Positions 34,201 through 45,416 of a stretch of DNA of 64,000 nucleotides are shown here, piece after piece. Numbering within the stretch: the stretch's first letter is position 1; each line of letters starts with the position of its first letter. The stretch is taken from positions 2,037,501 to 2,101,500 of the forward strand of contig JAIUPT010000038.1 of the NCBI GenBank assembly GCA_022315425.1, read 5' to 3'. The notes under the pieces were generated by a model. It worked only from the letters and a program-made list of their open reading frames with translations, was not told where the DNA came from and made no database searches. The position numbers were made by a program, and so were the translations under genes. Source of the stretch: Pseudevernia furfuracea (lineage: Eukaryota > Ascomycota > Lecanoromycetes > Lecanorales > Parmeliaceae).

Positions 34201-34874
34201 CACCGAGGACCCATTACGTCTTTGGATGTGTTCGAAGACGCGCGGAGATCTTGGATGATCTGGACGTGTACATACCTCCAAAGTCCAAACGGAGGCTTCA
34301 CGGGCATTGCAGTGGGATATGGATGGGTGTTGGTAGAGTGATAGCTGACGCTTAACTGGAGTAAAAAGCACAAACTCACCCTTGTTTTGTTTTAAGTCAT
34401 CGCTGTGTTGCGCTGCAATATTCACACAAAATAGGGAGAGTCACTACTGAGTCTCAGGGAAGCCTGCTATCGGGGCAGTTCCAACATCTAGAGCTAACCC
34501 TACTTTGGCGATGCCAAGAACTCACCTTTATCAACTCTGGAGATTATTGCAAGACTAAAGTACGGTATGTCCATGCAAAACTGGTTCAGCCGAAATTTTT
34601 TAAAAAGCGCAGGTTTGTGACCCAAAGACTACGACTTCAGAGAACTTCGGAAAGCTTCGATTGTCCGGGCATTCAGGGCTTAAATCGATTGCACTGGCCG
34701 TGAAAATCGAGGAAGATCCCTTATAGGATGATGGCCTTTCCACGCTCCACTTACGTATCTACATAATTTAAAATGCAACAACCTCAAGCTCTCAGCTCCC
34801 CAAGTCAGCGCTGCATAAAATCCACACAATGCCGGTGAAAATGATTTCATTACACATATAAAACCCAAACTTCA
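31226..34874. other. Gene-poor region
   Basis: About 3.6 kb with only fragmentary ORFs. One stretch (about 32,560–33,001, minus) reads like the N-terminal domain of a fungal NLR/STAND protein and is listed separately. No transposase or other domain could be recognised in the rest. Confidence 0.5.
32560..33001 (-). pseudogene. Possible relic of a fungal NLR/STAND N-terminal domain
   Basis: On the minus strand, one frame reads GDPVSAMAAWGLTANIAQVM followed by RVVPKSKALRQ and PENRYETVVTESL. This resembles the helical N-terminal module of many fungal NACHT/NB-ARC proteins (DPLSA…aanIvqfv…vsks…EN…l..vt.dl). Further on, in another frame, ISGACGSVASGLLEELGRLR matches the next conserved piece (C…vAeeLL..L..L). 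Frameshifts and stops separate the pieces and no nucleotide-binding domain follows. This is recall-based and tentative. Confidence 0.4.
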
Positions 34875-37582
34875 TTAGACTTGTCCATCGTGCCTGGTAA
34901 TATTCTCATGGTCCAACAACCCTTCTCTCGTCTCCATGTTACCGGTCGATTCTCCACGCTGATGTCTTATAATAATCGACCCGAATCTCGAGCCCGCGGT
35001 TGAGGAATTACTTTCAGAAGCCGACTCGAGTCTCGTTTCCCAGGTGTCGCTATCCCCGGTACCCATTCTTTGAGTCACAGGCCTCACAGCGCTCAGTCGT
35101 CGCATACCTGGGCGCGAAGAAGAGGATGAGTGGAATGTAGTCGCAGGGCGAGTAGAGGATGATGAATGAAAGGTAGAAGAGACACCGCCTCGACGTGGAG
35201 TAGCTGGAGAGACACCATTTTCGGACCCGGAGCTGGAATCCGTGCGAGTGTTTCGTTGTCGAGAAGCAGAGGATGATATCGAGGGGGGGGAATTGGGGCT
35301 TTCGGCTTCCGAGGAGTCAACGTGCGGCATGGTCGGTCGCGTATAAGACGTTGGCGATTCTGACTCGGCTGATGATTCGCCGATGCGGTTCGAGTGAATG
35401 AAGACGTCAGATTCGGATGAATCCATACGCGAGTTGCGAGGTCGAGTGGAGACAGATGGCGTGTCGGAGTCATCGGATTGGTAGCGGCGATGGAAAGGCC
35501 CTGTAGGCATGCCGTCCCTTGTCCATCCGGCCTCCGACTCCGAAGAGTCCATCCGGATTGTGTCTGGACGTTGCATAGGGAGATGCGGTTCTGGGGATGT
35601 AAGAGCGGATCGTCTGTTCTCAAGGCTTGGAGAGCGTCTTTGCTCGAGGTCTGGGGACGTGTGACCGGAGTCGACTGAGCTCAAGCCAGGGGATGCAAGC
35701 TCTTGGCTTGGGTCAGGCGAAGGCAATTCAGGATAGTTCCATTTCGGCTCTGGAGTCGAAAGCTCAGACCGTAACTCTTCTGGACTCGGAGAAGGCATCT
35801 CCGATCTATCGACAGGCTCAGCTGGCAGCTCCATAATCCGGCTCTGGGGTCGCCGCTTCTCTCCGAAGGGAGTGAAGAACTCATTGCCGTCAGCTTCGGA
35901 AAGTGGAGGAGTCATTGGGACTTCAGCAACTGTGACTGTTGCCGTAGGGTTCTTCTTGACCTCTGGTTCATCCGAGAAGTCGTGCTTGTGATCGCTCTCG
36001 ATATCAGACACAGCCTTGAGCTCATCAACAGGAGCCATAGCAAGTTTCTGAGATCGGCGCTTCCTGCCAAGGCTCCGTAAAATGAAGAAGGAGCCACAGA
36101 GAGTAGCGATGAGGACAATCGCAATGGCGATTCCGGCTATAGCTCCTGTACCAATACCGTGGGAGCCATTGCCGGTGGTCTTGACGATGGCAGTACTGCT
36201 CGAGGTTGGATTGGCGACTGTACTACCAGTTGTGTTGCCATGCGATATGGCTACGATATGGCTTGGCACAGACGCGTCGAAAGTTGCTTGGGAGATTGAG
36301 AAGTTGGATTGTTCGTAGTCGACGATTAAAAACCTACAGACAATCAGCCTCCGACACTTGAAGAGCTATCATGGGATGACTTACGACTCTTGAAGAAATG
36401 TCCGGCCCAGCGTATATTGTGAGCCGTCATTTCCACGCTGCAGAGGAAAATACCGGATCTGAGATGAAACCAAGGGAGCCGTGGCAACGAGATCGAAGCT
36501 GGCGTACGGCAACGTGATGTTGATCGAAGGACTTCCTCCAGTCAGACTGTTTGAGAGTTGAAAAATAATGCTGGCGTTCTGTTGAATATTGGCGTCATGA
36601 CTGCTGTCATTGACAGTATAGAGGTTGTGGATTGGGTCCCACGTAAGGCCAAAAGCTTGTTGGAATGCCTCGCATGTCGATTCGGGAAGCCACAAATACG
36701 GGACAGTTGAATCTACGAGCGCATTGATACCTTGAGACAGCAGTAGGGTCTGGTTGGTTGAGTTGGAGTAAGTGACAGACTGTAGGCCTACGACAAGCTG
36801 CCTCGTTCCCATAGGCGCGAAGGTGAAGGAGACATCATTGGGGTTGAATCGTGAGGCGTCGTAGCCACCTAATGTCAAGCTTCCGTTGGTACCATTTTGC
36901 CCTATCAACAATTAGCGGCGAGACCCTATCATGCTGAAGGCAGCCTTACGGTAAGAAGCACCAGCTGTGTAGCCAAAAGACAAGCTGGGAATCAGATTTT
37001 CGTTTCTGAGTGAGTCCAGGAAACTGGACGCTGTATCGCTGCTATCTTCGTTGAAGGCAATGATCTGAGAGGAGAGGCCCAAGCTACCCAGGTAATAAGT
37101 GTTGGTTGCGATGGCAGCTATCACTTGATGATCCAAGGATACGTTGGCGACTCCGGACTGCCCCGGAAACCCCAGAGTGTCGTAGCTAAAGTTGCCAACT
37201 TGAGTCTTCGCGCTGTATGGGCTGCCCAGGTTGGTCTCCGCTGTAAGGGTGTAGAGTGCATTGGCGTTCGAGGTGGATGATTTCGAGGAGTCATATGCTC
37301 CACCTCGAGCTCCCGTACAATTTGTTGGATAGTTAGGACCGCAACCTCCAGGTTCAACGACCCAGGTTGACGACACTTCGGTCGACACCAGCACTTGGAG
37401 CTGTTGAGGAGGCGTGCCAACATTGATCAGGAAGGATGACCAAGGACCGTCGTCACCAATGCTGCACAGACATACTACATCAGCACCTGAACTTGAAGCC
37501 TTTTGATATTACAATGGAGATAGAGACAGCCATACAAATCTCCGCTTGGATCAACCACGATGGGCGCAGGTTCGATCGGCAT
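34875..37582 (-). CDS. Membrane-anchored aspartic-protease-like protein with altered catalytic motifs
   Basis: Four exons, 37582–37536, 37461–36950, 36901–36385 and 36333–34875, give at least 844 residues, joined in frame. The extracellular half has a pepsin-like A1 fold: DDGPWSSFLINVGTPPQQLQ, SLTLGGYD, and QYTLGRTFLQES. A Gly/Thr/Ser spacer and one membrane helix follow (GIAIAIVLIATLCGSFFILR), then a ~370-residue Ser/Pro-rich cytoplasmic tail with repeated MDSSES-type motifs. The first catalytic site is VSTEVSSTWV, lacking the DTG aspartate; the second is LVDSTVPYLWLP, D retained but DTG changed to DST. Proteolysis is therefore unlikely and a sensor-like role is possible (inference). A signal peptide is missing from this model. 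The stretch at about 37866 reading MTLLWTLPFFFSLTSISLP may belong to exon 1, but I could not find a frame-keeping splice. Confidence 0.85.
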
Positions 37583-39120
37583 TATGAATTACTGTTTTTA
37601 GCGAAAGATATCAAGAGTGAAAAGTTTACAGAGAATGGAAAGGCGATGAAAGGCTTTAGGTGTCACCAGTGTGAATAAGGCGTCACATCTGGTACTGGCA
37701 GTAAGAATATTATTGATGCCTGTGGGTAAAAAGCGGTAGAGGAAGAGAAAGATGGAATCGCGCTGACAGAGTAGGCAGGATATATTAAGAAGCGGCGGTG
37801 GGAGGGCAGGGAAGAGAGATGGAGGTTAAGCTAAAGAAGAATGGAAGGGTCCAGAGCAGGGTCATGGTGTGGTCCTTTGGAAAAAAAAGAAGAAGAAGGT
37901 AACATGGCGTGGGATGCGGAAGCGATGCGCTTCTTGGGTCTTGGAGTTCTGGGGCTGAATCGCAGAATCCATGCTGCAAGAGTTGGTGCAAACCCCACTT
38001 TCTCTTTCGCGAACATGTTTGCTTCAGGTTTCCTTTTGTTTTGCCAATATGCCTAATAATAATAATAATAATAATATCTGAGTATAGAGAACACGATAAT
38101 CTTTTTACATTCGGCTAGGTACGTATGCTTTTGTTGATTCCGATAACTTGACACCTGGAACCGAGTGATCAAAATCATGTTGATTGCCATGTGGCCGCCC
38201 GTCTCGCCTGGCCGTGGAGAGATCCGCGATCACCGGGAATTCTCTTCCATTCATGGTCAAGACTCAGGACTCAAAGAAAAGGCTGAGGCCAAGGGGGGGG
38301 GTGAGATATCAATGGTGAATGGTGATAAAATAGCGGGGTATCCAAGATAGTATCAAAGTAGTGAGTATCCTAGCTTTGTAGTCAAGTGATGTTGGCACTT
38401 AGTCGACGGCATGGAAGCTGTAAGTAAGCGCTAGCTTTTGAAAGCGGCTTAGCTTAGGATCGTTGTGGCTGCACGTCTTCCTTTTCACTCGTCTTTTCTC
38501 CTCTTCCCCCACCATCTTCAACGGCTGATGTGAGAAATAGCGCAACAATCATCCAATCATACTATCATCTTATCCCGAGGTGCAGAAGCGCTAACTACGA
38601 TCTGAATGGTAGAGTTCATGGCCGTCCGGAATCCTACAATCCTACCACCAAAACATTTCGAAAGCCTTACGAATCTCACCGCTCAGCAACAGCCCCAACC
38701 GCATCCTTTCGCATCTTTTGACGGCAGAATGCACCCACATAGCACCAACGCCGAAAAGGAAGGTAAACTGATTCCATAGATTGGAGGTCCAGCCAGCGGC
38801 CCGAATGACGAAGTGCTCGCAGCTTTCAATTGCTTCGATAGTTCGCATAGCGAGATGGTTGGTCCAAGGCGTCAGGCCCTACAATACTAGGCTATTGAGG
38901 CTTCCCGATACCGTCATGCGTCAGTCGGTGCAAGCCCCCGACCGGATGGCGTTGCCAGTACCTGATCCCTGAGAAAAAGATCTTTCCTAGCTCTGGAAGT
39001 GGAGGGCTTTTGTGGAGGCCATATATGGAAGCTCTCTGCCCAAATAACGCATATCCTTACAACGTCTGCCCCCATAGAATTAGATCGCTGTACTCATTCT
39101 CCGCAACAAAACAGTTGACA
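37583..39120. other. Intergenic, divergent promoters
   Basis: About 1.5 kb between divergent genes. It may include the missing signal-peptide exon of the aspartic-protease-like gene near 37866–37785 and contains an AAT microsatellite. Nothing else recognised. Confidence 0.5.
38053..38076. repeat. (AAT)n microsatellite
   Basis: About seven to eight copies of a trinucleotide 'taa/aat'. Confidence 0.85.
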
Positions 39121-40690
39121 ATGTCTACATTCTTGTGGCTTCTTTTCTTCGCGACAAGCTTGGTGCAGAACCCTGTCCTTTGCGTTCCCCAGGGTAGGAC
39201 CCAATTCTTGTCGACATCTTGTCTTTATGAAGCTAACAATTTGTCAACCAGGGGCACTCATAACAGGCACCGAAGCAAGCGAATTCTTACCATCAGCTGC
39301 TCCGGATTTGGCTGCGCCGAACAATGCCGGCTCATCAGGCTGTGGTGGCTGCTACTTGGTCGCGGACGTTGCTGGTGAGCTTAATGTATGGACTGGATGA
39401 CGGAGAGACTATTGCTGAAATGCGTACAACAGGAGTTGTGTGGTATCAGGAAGTATTTATAAACACAGCCGCGACCGCCATAGTGTCAGTAGCCATTGGA
39501 AATGGCACGAGCGCGACAAGAACGTCAATTCAACAGGCTGAGGGTCAACTTACTGTCGGCAACCCCTCGGCCACAGGAAGCTCGGTCGCTCTAACACAGA
39601 TAAACTTCCAACCGACTGCCAATGTTGGAGGAGCTGAGTTGTACGTACGATCACTGTTGTCCTGTAGTATAGACGCTGATCCCAATCAGGACGTCACCCA
39701 CCGCTTACAACGTCTTTACCGGTATGACTTATGGGCATCTTCGTGAAGAGCCAGCAGTTGCTGACATATTTGCAGCATATTCCATAACGTCCGCATTTAC
39801 GTCGAATGGATTATGCGTCACAAGTTCTGGGACCGCCATTCAGGTTTCCCCCGCTTACTCAGAAATCTTATCCTCTGCGAACGGCCGAGTTACTCTCGAT
39901 GCGAACGGACAGCAACAATTCATCAATTACTTGGGTTTCAGCTCTTGCTCGGGTGGCGGAGAAAACGTCGTTGCGACGGCATATCTCCAGGTGACGAACA
40001 CGACGACAACGACTACAAGCACATTCTCGAATGTACCGCTAGCTGCTGTGATGGCTAGTCTGACTATAGCTCCTGTAAGTCTTTGATCCACGTGGACCGT
40101 TGTTAGGCTTGAATGTGCTCTGCTGTCCAGCGGGCTTTGTCTGAATGTGTCGGTTTGATCGATCCTTTTGAGAGTTGCATTTGAAGCGATCAATGCTGAT
40201 CACTATCCCTTCAGCAATCCGTTCCAGCTGCAGCGCCAGGAGCCACTACCACCGCCCCGTCGACCACAATCTTCCCCTCGGTTGGTGGTAAGCAAACCTT
40301 TAGTATTAAACCTTCCTTATCTATAGCCATCTCCGAGTCGCAAGTCAAGTTTAGGTTACATCATATACTTGAGACCCTTTTAAAGGCTCGAAGACTCGAT
40401 AGATGCTTGTAAAGAGGAAGACTGACTCCGAAAAACTAGTACCCGCAATTGTCATAGGCAATCAGACCGTTACGCCTACACCAAACCCTATCGGCCTGTC
40501 GATCTTCAACGGTACATTCACCGGTCACCCCATTACGACGGCCAGTGGCGTCGCCTATCCCACTGGAGTAAATTTCACCACTACCCCGGAGGTTTTCCAA
40601 GGAACCGCGACGTTGAACAGAGCCGACGCTTGGTTGGTGGTATGGGCAACTGGTTTCTTGGGACTGGGAGTGTTTGTGTACAATTTGTAG
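39121..40690 (+). CDS. Secreted, probably GPI-anchored fungal protein of unknown function
   Basis: Seven exons: 39121–39193, 39252–39374, 39433–39640, 39690–39721, 39776–40074, 40215–40287 and 40440–40690. They give 352 residues with every join in frame. An N-terminal signal peptide (STFLWLLFFATSLVQNPVLC) is followed by a short CxxC motif in SGCGGCYLVADVAGVVW. A Ser/Thr/Asn-rich domain comes next, with Cys in GFSSCSGGGENVVATAYL, then a Thr/Pro/Ala-rich stalk. The C-terminal hydrophobic tail (LVVWATGFLGLGVFVYNL) is typical of a GPI-addition signal. I recognise the CGGC…VVW pattern as common among uncharacterised ascomycete surface proteins, but no function is known. The predicted location is the cell wall or plasma membrane outer face. 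Confidence 0.85.
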
Positions 40691-41544
40691 ACGGTGGGAA
40701 TTACGATTATGGGCTTTGAGATTTGATACCGCCAATAGATAATTTTAATTCGGGAATGAAGTGAAATGACATCCATGGTCAACTGTCTAAGCTCGCTCAA
40801 TAATAACTTCTCTGAACTAAGTCATTATCATGAAGTCAGTGAGTGCTTGACCGTGTGGTCGGGCGGGAACATCCTTGATTTCTCTGAGGTACCTGCATCC
40901 GTGCCGAAGGGGCGTATTGCCACTATAGATTCATCTTCATCGATCGATCCTGTCTGTTGTACAGGCAGAGCAATTTCGTCACTCGATCTGTTGTTATGGC
41001 TCAAGAATCATACATTTTGCCAATCCTTTGTTGCGAGTGATTCTCACGTCGAAGGAAACCACCTCAAATTATCGTCACGGGAAGGGCAATGAAGACTTTC
41101 CCTATCTACACCTTTGCTTCTCGACTGAAATAGATAAGATCCGACTCCGTCATGTGTTTATGAGCCCGACTCGCTAATCCGCCATGTCAATTCATGCATA
41201 GGGGCACATTGGCACATTGTGACTGCGCTTTGGTGCTCATCCAAAGATCTCACTGCAGAGATCCGTGTCCTGAGATTGAAGGTACTCTACTTCACTGACA
41301 AGCTCAACATGTGATTTGTCTAAAGAGCCTTCATCGAAAGAGATCTCGTTACATCATTGGAGTAGTCGACTCAGGCGGAGGATGGTCCTCGCAAATTTTC
41401 CCCTCTCTCATTGCCGGCTTGCACTACAATCTCTGCTCCATCCATACTGATTCGCAATCAGGATCGATTACTGACTAGATTTTCCACGGCCGTGGCTTCC
41501 AATTGTACCAGCAATGCCCCCCGAAACGAACCCCTCCTCCGCCG
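40691..41544. other. Intergenic
   Basis: About 850 bp between the GPI protein and the kinase pseudogene. Only short ORFs and no recognisable motif. Confidence 0.5.
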
Positions 41545-42801
41545 CGTCCTCAGTCTCAACTCCGGCACCTCAATGGACGGCGTCGACTGCGTCCCCTGGC
41601 ACTCCACCTAAGCCTCGCCTCCATCTACCCTCCACCTCAAGATTATCAAGTATGATGCTATCGATAACCCACAGGTAGTTGAAAAGCCCACCGATCCAGG
41701 AGAACAAAAAACCCCCCCGAAGAGCTCTCTCAAATAAACGTACGCTGGGGTGACGTTTTCGCCGATGCAATTGGAGACTTCGACCGAAAGCATGGATACA
41801 CTATGGGCGATATCGACGTATCCGGTAGCCACGGGCAGACGATATGGCTGCTGAGCATGTCCAAGGAAGGGCAGACGAAGTCGGCGTCGACGATAGCTGA
41901 GGGATCGATACTGGCAACAAGGCTAGGCAAAACGGCCGTGACAAATTTCAGGACCATTGAGCAGGCCGTGGGAAGGTAATGAGCGCCAATGATTGCTTTC
42001 TTCGATGGACTGACGCTGCAGCACCCGACGGTGTCGAGGGCATGTCAGAACATTGGTGGAATTGCCAACGTCTGTGTAATACCTTCGAAAGAGAAGCCTG
42101 GAGGAGTTATGGACGCTCTCTATGATTTTGATACCGGGCCTGGGAAGTGCGTCTCGCTCTCCCCTGAACTGCACCGAGACATGCTAACGCTTGGCCAACT
42201 TGCAGCATGTTCTACGCAATGCGCCACTTCACAGGCCACAAAATAGAGTACAACAAAGACCGTTTTTGGCGCGATAAAGGCAGCTTCTCCGAAAAGATGG
42301 TATATAATTATATGAAGAACTACCCTTACTCCACTCATCCATCACCCAAGACCACTGGTCGAGAACTCTTCCGCGACGACAGGGTGATTGAACTCGTCAA
42401 GATCTGCACAGACGCCGGTCTGTCACCTGAGGGTACAGTGGCGATGATTACAGGAACGACGGGCCAAGGCCATTGTGGACGCATACCTCATCTGGGGCCC
42501 AAAGGACAAAGAAGGCAAGCTTGACATAGAAGAGGTCTACATGTGCGGTGGTGGAGCTTTCAATCCCAACATGTGGGACTACATGCAGCAGGAGCTCGGC
42601 TCCAATGTGGGAATGATCATGCTGGACGAGTCGGAGGTTGGCGGGAAAGCGAAAGAGGCTACTATATTCGCCTTTCAGGCTATGGATGCGGTGCTGGGCA
42701 GGCCATTGGTGCTGCCGCAAAGGGTCGAGACGAGAACCCGTGGGAAAGGTCTCTCCATGAAGGAATTACAGGAAGCTGATGAGGAAGAGTGTGACCTTTG
42801 A
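41545..42801 (+). pseudogene. Anhydro-N-acetylmuramic acid kinase (AnmK family), decayed
   Basis: The family phosphorylates 1,6-anhydro-MurNAc (bacterial cell-wall recycling); homologues of unknown role occur in ascomycetes. Recognised in order: the ATP-binding start LSLNSGTSMDGVDC, DIDVSGSHGQTIWLLSM, FFDGLTLQHPTVSRACQNIGG, DFDTGPG, PKTTGREL, VYMCGGGAFNPNMWDYM and LPQRVETR. A normal intron (about 42149–42206, branch CTAAC, end CAG) splices in frame. The gene is broken by TAA at 41609, an indel in the A6C7 run near 41705–41717, adjacent TAA and TGA codons at 41977–41982 where relatives read Gln-Gly, and a one-base shift near 42462. Several independent lesions argue against a sequencing error. 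The flanking exons are otherwise well conserved, so the decay looks recent. Confidence 0.85.
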
Positions 42802-43182
42802 AGGTAATTTTGAGGGCGAGTATCTGCCGCTGGTCAAGGAGATGGTACTTGAAAGATGAAGGGGTGACTATGAGTCCAATTGTCTTTATGCATGACTCCT
42901 GTTCCATGCTCTTCGGCGTGTTTCATCAGATACATATGCTACTGGTGCTGCCGATCCTCGAACTCCCAAGCACGCTGATACCACTTTCGACCATAATGAA
43001 CCAGAAATAGCCCAAAATCGCTATCATATCTTCATGCATATCTTCCTCGGAAATCTTCCCCCAAAATCCTCCAGCCGTTCTTCCAAATGCCATCTCAATT
43101 CCTACGCCCTATCAGCAATTAGCCCATTCAACCAAACCACATCTATACGTCCCTCGCAAAAAGGACCCGTGGGTGGAAATGC
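42802..43182. other. Intergenic
   Basis: About 380 bp of 3' flank between the kinase pseudogene and the next (minus) gene. No feature recognised. Confidence 0.5.
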
Positions 43183-43680
43183 TTACAGAAGCGCCAAGGT
43201 GATATCACCCCTGATACTCGCCTTCAGTTCCAACTCGATGTCCAAGTTCAACTCCAACCGCAACTTCAACCCGTCCTGCTTCATCATCTCCTCGCTCTGG
43301 CCCGCCTCTTTCTTGCCCCCTCCTTTCCCCGGACTCGGCTTCCCGCCCCGCACCGGTATCTCCCCGCGCTGCCCGCGCGCGTTCGTGACGGGTCCGTCCA
43401 TGGATTTCCCGTCGCCGCCGACGTGCTGGAGGGGTTGCGCGGCTTCGGGGGAGGATGATTCTTCTTCCTCTTCTTCTTCTTTTTCTCCTTCTTTCCCTTC
43501 GCCGTTTTCATTCAAAGAGGGCATCGGGGGTTTCTTTTCCTGGGGTTTCTGGTGGGCCTTTCGGCGGCGGGCGCGGCGGGATTGCGAGCGGGAGCGTTTC
43601 CCGGGGGCGTCTGAGATTTCCGAGTCGGTTGTTTCTTTGGTCGGGGGACTTTTGGTCGGGGGGTGGTCGCTGGAGGACAT
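43183..43680 (-). CDS. Low-complexity basic/acidic protein with conserved C-terminal motif (paralogue A)
   Basis: Single exon. The start may be the ATG at 43680 (MSSSDHPPTKSPP) or an upstream ATG at 43797; I prefer the shorter one because the upstream part looks like leader sequence. A disordered region contains a Ser/Arg motif (KRSRSQSRRARRRK) and a Glu run (KEEEEEEESS). The protein ends in an alternating hydrophobic/charged 28-residue segment (LRLELNLDIELELKA, then GDITLALL). The neighbouring divergent gene encodes the same ending and the same order of basic and acidic motifs, so the two are paralogues. I know this ending from uncharacterised ascomycete proteins. No function is assigned. 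Confidence 0.75.
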   Translation of the reverse strand: MSSSDHPPTKSPPTKETTDSEISDAPGKRSRSQSRRARRRKAHQKPQEKKPPMPSLNENGEGKEGEKEEEEEEESSSPEAAQPLQHVGGDGKSMDGPVTNARGQRGEIPVRGGKPSPGKGGGKKEAGQSEEMMKQDGLKLRLELNLDIELELKASIRGDITLALL

Positions 43681-44633
43681 TGTGGTGGTTGGGACGTTGG
43701 TTGGGAAGGGTCGCGCGGAGGTGAGTGGATGCTCTTGGGGGTTGTTGATGCGCTGGAGTTTCAGAGTAGATGGAGAGGCTGTTGCGGGTAGGGTCAAGGT
43801 GCCTTGGTCGTTGCTACCGGCGGATAGGCAAGAACTTGGATGGCCTTTGGGAATGGCTGTCGCTTCAACTCGAGATGGTAGAAATGGAGAGGGAGCCGGT
43901 CAAGATACTCTGTTGCGAAGTATATACCGTTCAAAAATAGAACTGCGTGACTTTTTGATGGAGGTTTGTTGTCAGCCATCTTGATGTTTTGCGATTTGGG
44001 AGAGCGTCATGGCTGCAGGGATCTGGGCCTGGTTTGGGTCTTGCGTGCCAAGGTTCAGCCACCGGAGATCCCTGTAATTCACGTTTCTCCACGTTTTTGC
44101 CAGCGGTCAATGAGCACATTTCTCCCCAACAACAATGAAACGAAGAGACAGTACCTTCACAGCTTCTTCCTCTCATGTATACTGGACTCGTAGGGATCAG
44201 TGCGTTAGAGCATCTCGAGATATCACAAACGCATTATCCCAAAACCAAATGTGTGTTCTCGGCCAACGCCACACAGCTCTTACTTTCGGCAGGGATTCGG
44301 CAGTCAACTCGGCGACTATGCACTCGGATTGGCTGCTGGTCTCGTGCCCCTGTCGGCTCTCACCAATCCAAAGCCATGAAAGGCTACGCGCTGACGGCCG
44401 ATCAGAGGGCAAGGACCAGCCTTCTGAGTGGAGGATGCGGTTCGAGTGGCTGGGCTCGGAGAAAGAGAATCAGAGAACGTCATGCTTTGTGTTTTCTTGT
44501 CCTTACCAGCCATCTCTCTTTTTTCATGAAATTTTTCCCTTGCTCACTCGCGTTGCGTTATTCTTATCTTCCTATGTATTCGCAATCGCATCTCCTGCGC
44601 CGGACATCAACAGATTCCAGCAACCCAAATTGA
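43681..44633. promoter_or_regulatory. Bidirectional region between head-to-head paralogues
   Basis: About 950 bp separating the two divergent paralogues; it should hold both promoters. Pyrimidine-rich tracts precede the plus-strand start. No specific sites named. Confidence 0.45.
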
Positions 44634-45416
44634 ATGCAAACTCCCCCAGACACCCCCGGGCAGGCCTCCAAAAAAGACCCCAAGATGGCAGAAGAACAAT
44701 CCCGCACCGACGAAAGCCAAGCCCTTGCCGGCGCCAACGCAGCAGCATCTGGCGGCATAAACGCCCAAAGCTCGCAAAAAAAGACACAGGAGACCAAGCG
44801 CACACCACCAAAGTTGCCGAAAAAGGGCCCGCAGCACAACACACCCACGAAGGAAACACAGAAAGGCGGTGATTTGGAACAGGAACCGCCGTCCGGGCCT
44901 CAAACCAACGGCAATACTCCTACTTCGCAACCACAGTCTCGCGCACAAAGCAAGCGCAGGCAGAGTAGAGGAAGGGGCAGAAGTCAGGCGCCTGAATCTG
45001 ATACGGAGAGCATTGTACGCAGTGGCCTGTCTGATGCGCAAGGTGGTCGTCGCAACAGGAACCGCAAGAAGAAGCCCATGAAAGAAGCGGCGCCTCCTCA
45101 AACCAACAAGTCTGGCGGTGGGCCTCTCGATTCTCTCGACGAGGTAGGAGAGACCACATCGGGAGCACTAGATAAAGTCCAGGATACTGCAGGCGATGTG
45201 ACAGACCAGGCTGGCCAGGCCGTAGGCGGTGCAAAAGACCAAGTTGGTAAAACGGTCGGTGGATTGACCGGTGGAGGGAAGAAGGGAGAAGGAAAAGAAG
45301 GAGAGGATGGAGGTAAAGGAGAGCAGCTGCGACTGCGGATCGAACTCAATCTGGATCTCGAGATCCAATTGAAGGCGAAAATTCATGGAGATATCACTAT
45401 TGGACTGTTGAATTAG
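44634..45416 (+). CDS. Low-complexity basic/acidic protein with conserved C-terminal motif (paralogue B)
   Basis: A single exon of 260 residues if it starts at 44634; the ATG at 44685 (MAEEQSRTDES) is an alternative. Disordered, with a Ser/Arg motif (SKRRQSRGRGRSQ), SDTES and RRNRNRKKK. A Gly/Asp/Ala amphipathic stretch (ALDKVQDTAGDVTDQAGQ) recalls LEA-like helices. The C-terminus (LRLRIELNLDLEIQLKAKIH, then GDITIGLLN) matches the end of the divergent neighbour almost position by position. The alternating pattern would form a beta strand. It may be a protein-binding tag, but nothing here shows the role. Confidence 0.8.
   Translation: MQTPPDTPGQASKKDPKMAEEQSRTDESQALAGANAAASGGINAQSSQKKTQETKRTPPKLPKKGPQHNTPTKETQKGGDLEQEPPSGPQTNGNTPTSQPQSRAQSKRRQSRGRGRSQAPESDTESIVRSGLSDAQGGRRNRNRKKKPMKEAAPPQTNKSGGGPLDSLDEVGETTSGALDKVQDTAGDVTDQAGQAVGGAKDQVGKTVGGLTGGGKKGEGKEGEDGGKGEQLRLRIELNLDLEIQLKAKIHGDITIGLLN

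Noticed and set aside
38053..38076. Possible CRISPR-like repeat
   Set aside because: A simple AAT microsatellite without spacers.
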